The notes below the pieces were generated by a model that ran no database searches, was not told the DNA's origin, and saw only the letters and a list, made by a program, of their open reading frames with translations. DNA of 64,000 bases from Bdellovibrionia bacterium (GTDB taxonomy: Bacteria > Bdellovibrionota > Bdellovibrionia > Bdellovibrionales > JAGQZY01): NCBI GenBank assembly GCA_030424715.1, contig JAUHWH010000001.1, forward strand, positions 186,001 through 250,000, in the 5' to 3' direction. Within the stretch, counting starts at the first letter, position 1. Each line of letters starts with the position of its first letter. The translations under genes were made by a program, and so were the position numbers. Of this stretch, positions 59,681-64,000 are shown in pieces.

Positions 59681-60643
59681 TTAAAGTTGATTGAGACGCC
59701 GGACTAAAATCAAATCAGCCAATACAGCCCAGGCCATGGCCTCTGCGACTGGTACGGCTCGCACCGCCACGCAAGGATCATGTCGCCCTTTTTTTGCCAC
59801 ATCCAAAATGCTGGAGGTGGGTTTAAAGGCCAAGCGAAAATGCAAGGTCTCTCCGGTGGTCATGCCACCGCGAACGCCACCGTAGTCCGCCGATTCGTGG
59901 CTCTTGTGAACCTCGGTTCCCTTTTGGTTCGCCAAATGAAAACCACCCCCCAACTCTACGCCACTGCAAGCATTGATCATCATGAAGGCTTTTGTGAATT
60001 CACTTTTGGCTTTTAGAAAAACCGGCTCGCCAATAAGAGGGGGAGGGTTCTTCACCCGCACTTCAATCACGGCGCCAAAACTTTCACCCTCAAGCTTTGC
60101 CTTTTGCAAACGTTCGAGGAGCTGTGGATCACTCGTCCCCTTTACAGGTTCTCCACCCACGGTGGTGAGCACGGCCTGGACTCGAACATTTGCTTGCGCA
60201 GCCAAACAAAACATCTCGGCAACGGCACCGGCAATCACCCAGTTCACGGTTTCACGGGCCGACGCCCGGCCACCGCCGCGATGATCCCACTCACCAAATT
60301 TTTTCGTCCACAAATCGTCGGCGTGGCCGATGCGCGGCTGAGCCTTGATCTCGTCATAATCAGTGGACTGGGCATTTTGATTTCGCACCATCACGGCTAT
60401 AGGTGTTCCTAAAGTTTTTCCTTGAAAAACCCCGCTGAGGATTTCGGGCTGGTCGCTCTCAACCCGCGCCGTGGTGCCAGGACCACCAGGTCTTCTTTTT
60501 GCCAGTCGATCAACCAAAAGAGCCTCGTCAAACTCCACACCCGCAGGGCAGCCATCGATAACCACACCCATTGCCGGTCCGTGACTTTCACCAAAGGTCG
60601 ACCACTGAAAAAGACTTCCGAATTTATTTGAACCGGCACTCAT
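59681..60643 (-). CDS. aroC: Chorismate synthase
   Basis: 320 residues from the ATG at 60643 (AGGAG seven bases upstream, inside the end of the fusion gene). Converts EPSP to chorismate using reduced FMN. Conserved: NKFGSLFQWSTFGESHGPAMGVVIDG (first signature), RRPGGPGTTARVESD, TLGTPIAVMVRN, the second signature WDHRGGGRASARETVNWV and GMTTGETLHFRLAFKPTSSI. Somewhat short (E. coli 361). It overlaps the upstream fusion gene by 20 bases. Confidence 0.96.
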   Translation of the reverse strand: MSAGSNKFGSLFQWSTFGESHGPAMGVVIDGCPAGVEFDEALLVDRLAKRRPGGPGTTARVESDQPEILSGVFQGKTLGTPIAVMVRNQNAQSTDYDEIKAQPRIGHADDLWTKKFGEWDHRGGGRASARETVNWVIAGAVAEMFCLAAQANVRVQAVLTTVGGEPVKGTSDPQLLERLQKAKLEGESFGAVIEVRVKNPPPLIGEPVFLKAKSEFTKAFMMINACSGVELGGGFHLANQKGTEVHKSHESADYGGVRGGMTTGETLHFRLAFKPTSSILDVAKKGRHDPCVAVRAVPVAEAMAWAVLADLILVRRLNQL

Positions 60644-62333
60644 CCCAAAACTCCTGCTGCTGCTCTGCTTGTGCTCGAAACATAACCAACCCAGACTCAT
60701 ATTGGCAACCAAACTTATGGGCGCAAAGTCGCCCCGGTGAATCCTGTGAATAGTTCAGATCAATAACCTGTTGCAGTGGCCATTGTTCGGGGGGCCAAGC
60801 GCCTTGTTGTGCGAATCGATCCGCGCCCACCGCCCACACCAGGACTTCAGGCACCCTATCAGCATCGCCTTTTTTACAAAGCCCTGTTCTTGAAGAGAAA
60901 AACGCAGCCTGCGGAAAGACTTGCGACAGAGCTTCTGCGGTGCCACCTCCTCCCCACACGGCCACCCTTTTGTTGCCAGAGGAAGCGGCCAGAGCCCGGA
61001 GGCCTTCCCCATCGGTATTGGTTCCTCTCCAGCTTTCTCCATCATAAAACAAGGTGTTGATGGCTTGATCGGCGCCCAAGAGAGACTGGGCTCTGTTTTT
61101 TAAGGGCGAAGTGACTGCAGCCCAGCGCAACCCCAGGGTTACTAAGAAGGGTAAGGCCTCATCGAATTCGTCTTCATTGATATCTATGGCAAATACGGAC
61201 GCTCGCTTTTTTGCGAAGTACTCTTGATGAAAACTCGGTGTGAAACTGTGGTGCACCGGTGTTCCGATCACGGCGGCAAACAGTTCAGCCCCTTTCACAT
61301 CATTGAGCACTTCTAAAACGGTCGGCTGATCTGGCGCTGAGCCATCACCCAGTCGCAGAAAACTCAGGGGCATTTTCGAAGCCATCCAGCGCCGGTACCA
61401 AGACCAGCGGCCGTTGGCGGACATCGGCAGAAAGGCTCTGTTTGAGGGGTCTTCTAGATACCAAGCATGCCCCTGCCTTAATTCCGAAAAATTATGAATG
61501 GGAACGGCCAACTTCAATATTTGCTGGGAAGCCCCGAATTTTTTAAAAGTCGTCGCCAAATCTCCTTCACGAGTGTGCAATGAAACAACCGGGGCCGAGT
61601 CATTCACGCCCTTCTCCAAAGGATAATCCCACAGCCCTGACATTTTCTCGTTGGGCTCTCTAATGCTTCGAAAGCTGACCAGAAGGTTTGCTGACTCCAC
61701 GCCCAGAGGCGAAACGTCCTTGAGTAGATCGTCTCGCCACTCGAAGCCCCGGACCTGAAGGCGCCGCAGAGTCTCAATCTCATCGAGGGTGGTCGTGGAT
61801 TGCAAAGTCATATGGTAATTCGACAGCGCATCGAGTTCCAGACTTTTAAAGAGAGTGTTGAATAGTGTTTTTTCACCCTCCGCAAAGGCCCATGGTCCCT
61901 CACGCATCTCTAAAGTGAAATCGGCCCAACAGGCATAGCGCTTCTCTCGCTCTTCAAAACGCTCCGCACTCATTTGAAGGTGTCCATCTAGGGCGGGACG
62001 GTCTAAAAAGACGGCTTTCGAAGAATCCACTTTTCTTTTCACCCAAAGCGCCTTCACCGCCGGTGGTTTGTCACCTTCGTAGCCCGCCCCGAGGTCAATA
62101 ATAAAGTCTTGTGATGCGTGATTCTGTATCAAAGCTAACAAATGTCGAGACTCAAGGTCTCGAAAGAAAGCTTCTCCATGAAGAGAGAAAATATCTTTGA
62201 TACTTTGCCCCTCTGCGTTTTCAATATGGTGATCTAAACTTAAAACCATAATCTCGGGCAAGACATCTTTCAAATGATTCGCCAAATGGGACTTGCCAAC
62301 GCCACGATGTCCGATCAATAGCCACTGATTCAT
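60624..62333 (-). CDS. aroKDE: Trifunctional shikimate kinase / 3-dehydroquinate dehydratase / shikimate dehydrogenase
   Basis: 569 residues from the ATG at 62333 (ATGA overlap with aroA). Residues 1-160 are shikimate-kinase-like: P-loop GHRGVGKS (8-15), LDHHIE (substrate Asp), FFRDLES. Residues about 175-345 match type I dehydroquinase: VVSLHTREG with catalytic His253, LKLAVPI with Schiff-base Lys274, and PLSFLRLGDGSAPDQPTVLEV (end of barrel). Residues 350-569 are shikimate dehydrogenase: VIGTPVHHSFTPSFHQEYF, AAVTSPLK with catalytic Lys412, GTNTDGEG with Asp441, and NADP loop VWGGGGTAEA. The order and joining of all three in one chain is unusual. The AroD part is diverged outside its motifs. 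Confidence 0.9.
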   Translation of the reverse strand: MNQWLLIGHRGVGKSHLANHLKDVLPEIMVLSLDHHIENAEGQSIKDIFSLHGEAFFRDLESRHLLALIQNHASQDFIIDLGAGYEGDKPPAVKALWVKRKVDSSKAVFLDRPALDGHLQMSAERFEEREKRYACWADFTLEMREGPWAFAEGEKTLFNTLFKSLELDALSNYHMTLQSTTTLDEIETLRRLQVRGFEWRDDLLKDVSPLGVESANLLVSFRSIREPNEKMSGLWDYPLEKGVNDSAPVVSLHTREGDLATTFKKFGASQQILKLAVPIHNFSELRQGHAWYLEDPSNRAFLPMSANGRWSWYRRWMASKMPLSFLRLGDGSAPDQPTVLEVLNDVKGAELFAAVIGTPVHHSFTPSFHQEYFAKKRASVFAIDINEDEFDEALPFLVTLGLRWAAVTSPLKNRAQSLLGADQAINTLFYDGESWRGTNTDGEGLRALAASSGNKRVAVWGGGGTAEALSQVFPQAAFFSSRTGLCKKGDADRVPEVLVWAVGADRFAQQGAWPPEQWPLQQVIDLNYSQDSPGRLCAHKFGCQYESGLVMFRAQAEQQQEFWDECRFK

Positions 62334-63502
62334 TGCTTCACGATCTCCCAAAACCGCGGAAAGCTTTTGTTCACCACATCGCGATCCAATATCTCCACAC
62401 GCGCTCCCTGGTGATTGGCCAGTGCAGTCGCCATGGCCATGCGATGATCTTTGTCCGGGTCAAATTCAAACGCTGCGGGATAGCTATGATCTTTGATTCC
62501 GTCAATGGAGACGGAGTCTGCCTCTCTCTGGACTTGAAACCCCAAGCGCCGTAAAAGCTCAGTGGTTTTGGAAAGTCGATCGGACTCTTTATGAGCAAGT
62601 ACCGACAATCCTGAAAGGGTGGAGCGTCCCTGAACCCGACTGACCAGCACCGCTAGCACAGGGAACAGATCGGGATTGTTTTGCAAATTGATCGAAATGG
62701 GCTGTAAAAATTCAGCCGTGGCTACGGACAGTGTTTCACCCTCAATAGAAAAAGAAGCTCCAAGCTTGTCTAAAACAGACAAAAAGTTGCCGTCAGGTTG
62801 TAGGGGATTGGGGGGAAACGACAATAAGTCTAAACGCCCCTTTGTGATAGCAAAGGCCGCAAGGGCAAAAGCAGAACTCATATCGGGCTCGACATTGAGA
62901 GATTGCTGGGTCAAACGAGAATCAGACCCTACCCGTAATCGACCCTTGGCGACCTCTACCCCCATACCCAACTGTTCTAAAATGTTTAAAGTCATATCTA
63001 AATAACTGCGGCTATTCTCTTCGCCATGCAGCCGAATCTGCAAAGTCTCTGGCAGGCACCATGCTGACAACAGGATCGCACTTACATATTGACTGGAATC
63101 CTGCAAGCTCATCGACAGCTCTTGATCAAGAGCCCAGCCTTCGGATTCTAAATGGACCGCGTTATTACTTTGCTGCTCTATTCGCACCCCGAGAGTTCGC
63201 AAAACCTCGTACAGTCCGTCATGGGGGCGTTCAAAAAGTCTTGTGGTCCCAGAGAGAGTAAAGGCTCCAGATTCTCGCGACAGCCTCGCCAGCAAAAAAC
63301 GAAAGGTGGTTCCACCTGAGCCGCAATCAAAGTGCTGCTTGCCTTGTTTAAAATCGCTCAAGGCTTTTTGCAAAAGGACCACGTCCTCACTGGCGGAGGC
63401 CCCCTGAATCTGAAGTTCCGAAAAAAAAGACTGGATAATCAAGGCTCGATTCATCAAGGACTTTGATGCCGCCAACTCGCCTGTAAAAAGAAATGGCTTC
63501 AC
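62330..63502 (-). CDS. aroA: 3-phosphoshikimate 1-carboxyvinyltransferase (EPSP synthase)
   Basis: 390 residues from a GTG at 63502, which overlaps the aroB stop as GTGA; a TTG at 63511 would add three. Transfers enolpyruvate from PEP to shikimate 3-phosphate. Visible: FTGELAASKSLMNRAL (SK-S-NR), CGSGGTTFRFLLA, SSQYVSAILLSAW, SDSRLTQQSLNVEPDMSSAFALA (DxSSA), LAHKESDRLSKTTELLRRLG and DKDHRMAMA. Shorter than the usual 427 or so. In the PEP-interacting loop Gly appears as CGSGGTTFRF in place of the NAGTAxR of class I enzymes, so the form is atypical. Confidence 0.93.
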   Translation of the reverse strand: MKPFLFTGELAASKSLMNRALIIQSFFSELQIQGASASEDVVLLQKALSDFKQGKQHFDCGSGGTTFRFLLARLSRESGAFTLSGTTRLFERPHDGLYEVLRTLGVRIEQQSNNAVHLESEGWALDQELSMSLQDSSQYVSAILLSAWCLPETLQIRLHGEENSRSYLDMTLNILEQLGMGVEVAKGRLRVGSDSRLTQQSLNVEPDMSSAFALAAFAITKGRLDLLSFPPNPLQPDGNFLSVLDKLGASFSIEGETLSVATAEFLQPISINLQNNPDLFPVLAVLVSRVQGRSTLSGLSVLAHKESDRLSKTTELLRRLGFQVQREADSVSIDGIKDHSYPAAFEFDPDKDHRMAMATALANHQGARVEILDRDVVNKSFPRFWEIVKQ

Positions 63503-64000
63503 TTCACCCAAAGCTGTCTCTTTGCCTCTTCTAAAATGTCAGCCACAGCCACCTTCTCTAAAACAGGCTGCCCAACATTTTTTAGGAACACAAACTGGAT
63601 TTGTCCCGTGCCGGTCATTTTTTTATCGGCTCCGATCAACGAGCCAAGAGTTTTGGCGCTGGGCCTTTTGTACCAGTCCAAAGCTTGCGCTGGCACTCGG
63701 TCAAACTTTTGGGCAATCACATGAACAAATTCAGAGTAGAGGGCATCACTAAGAACTCCGCGATGACGGCTCCACTCCAGGGCAAAAAACACCCCTTGCA
63801 GAACACTATCCCCATGGGCCCAACCAAAATGGGACTCCAGGGCATGGCCAAAGGTGTGACCAAAGTTTAAAATTTGGCGAATCGCTTTGGTCTCAAAAGG
63901 GTCTTGCAAGATGACGGCGTACTTGTCTTCTATACATTGGGGCATAAAGCGCCACAAAAAATCCCGAGCCTCACGCTTTTCCATGGCGATCTCTTTAAAA
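63499..64000 (-). CDS. aroB: 3-dehydroquinate synthase, C-terminal part (runs off the edge)
   Basis: 167 codons are in the window and the frame stays open to the right edge (residues before the first internal Met read FKEIA). DKYAVILQDPFETKAIRQILNFGHTFGHALESHFGWAHGDSV is cut here into its key parts: VILQDPFETKAIR and the metal site LNFGHTFGHALE and HGDSV. These are the zinc ligands and active site of AroB, which converts DAHP to 3-dehydroquinate. First gene of the visible shikimate operon, coupled to aroA by GTGA. Confidence 0.93.
   Translation of the reverse strand, partial: FKEIAMEKREARDFLWRFMPQCIEDKYAVILQDPFETKAIRQILNFGHTFGHALESHFGWAHGDSVLQGVFFALEWSRHRGVLSDALYSEFVHVIAQKFDRVPAQALDWYKRPSAKTLGSLIGADKKMTGTGQIQFVFLKNVGQPVLEKVAVADILEEAKRQLWVK

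Overview
The window is about 50% G+C, gene-dense, and reads as a chromosome segment of a Bdellovibrio-like predatory or free-living member of the Bdellovibrionota. That assignment is an inference. It rests on four short flagellins that consist only of the conserved D0/D1 ends, lipoproteins whose lipobox carries Asn or Gln before the Cys, a type IV pilin, an extended MraZ operator, and many exported Cys-rich proteins without recognisable families. I saw no rRNA, tRNA, CRISPR array, transposase or prophage.

Layout. 1-257: partial lipoprotein gene running off the left edge. 562-4325 (-): start of the division/cell-wall cluster, mraZ-rsmH-(micro-ORF)-ftsL-ftsI, behind a promoter with five MraZ boxes. 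4497-6899 (+): zinc-ribbon membrane protein and two salvage phosphoribosyltransferases. 6911-10266: exported unknowns and a PBP4-type DD-carboxypeptidase. 10354-13732 (+): peptide-binding lipoprotein, REC-GGDEF regulator, and signal peptidase II fused to a HAMP-like region. 13729-18561: DEDDh exonuclease with a WYL-like tail, DsbD, two unknown genes and an RluB/RsuA-type pseudouridine synthase. 18768-23328 (-): a seven-gene operon joining envelope genes (pal, a small lipoprotein, cpoB) with translation genes (tsaD, rsmA, smpB) and an exported charged helical protein.

23419-26313 (+) encodes an exported metallopeptidase / beta-propeller / probable outer-membrane barrel protein. 26961-34737 (-) holds two small genes, an aminotransferase gene, and a candidate sigma-54 operon (TPR, glycosyltransferase-like protein, unknown, histidine kinase, response regulator, rsmD). 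34912-39832 (-) is the flagellar filament cluster fliC-fliC-flaG-fliD-fliS-FlgN/FliT-like. 40372-43208 encodes an HD phosphohydrolase, ThyA and FolA. 43389-47719 encodes three exported Cys-containing proteins and is followed by a 10-copy CAACAG repeat. 48141-50177 (+) contains two more flagellins. 50230-54203 encodes a pilin, a lipoprotein with a calcium-binding-like C-terminus and a subtilase lipoprotein. 54293-59501 encodes a REC-CheX regulator, UbiB-family kinase, RNase R and TrmO.

59681-64000 (-) is a compact shikimate operon, aroB-aroA-aroK/D/E-aroC. The third gene is a single polypeptide that reads as shikimate kinase, type I dehydroquinase and shikimate dehydrogenase. With AroB, AroA and AroC the operon covers every step from DAHP to chorismate.

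Regulation visible in the sequence: FliA-type (sigma-28) promoter motifs precede flaG, fliD and the flagellin genes; a GG-N10-GC sigma-54 motif precedes the TPR/kinase operon; sigma-70 promoters precede mraZ and pal. Stop/start overlaps of the ATGA, GTGA, TAATG and TGATG types are frequent and suggest widespread translational coupling.
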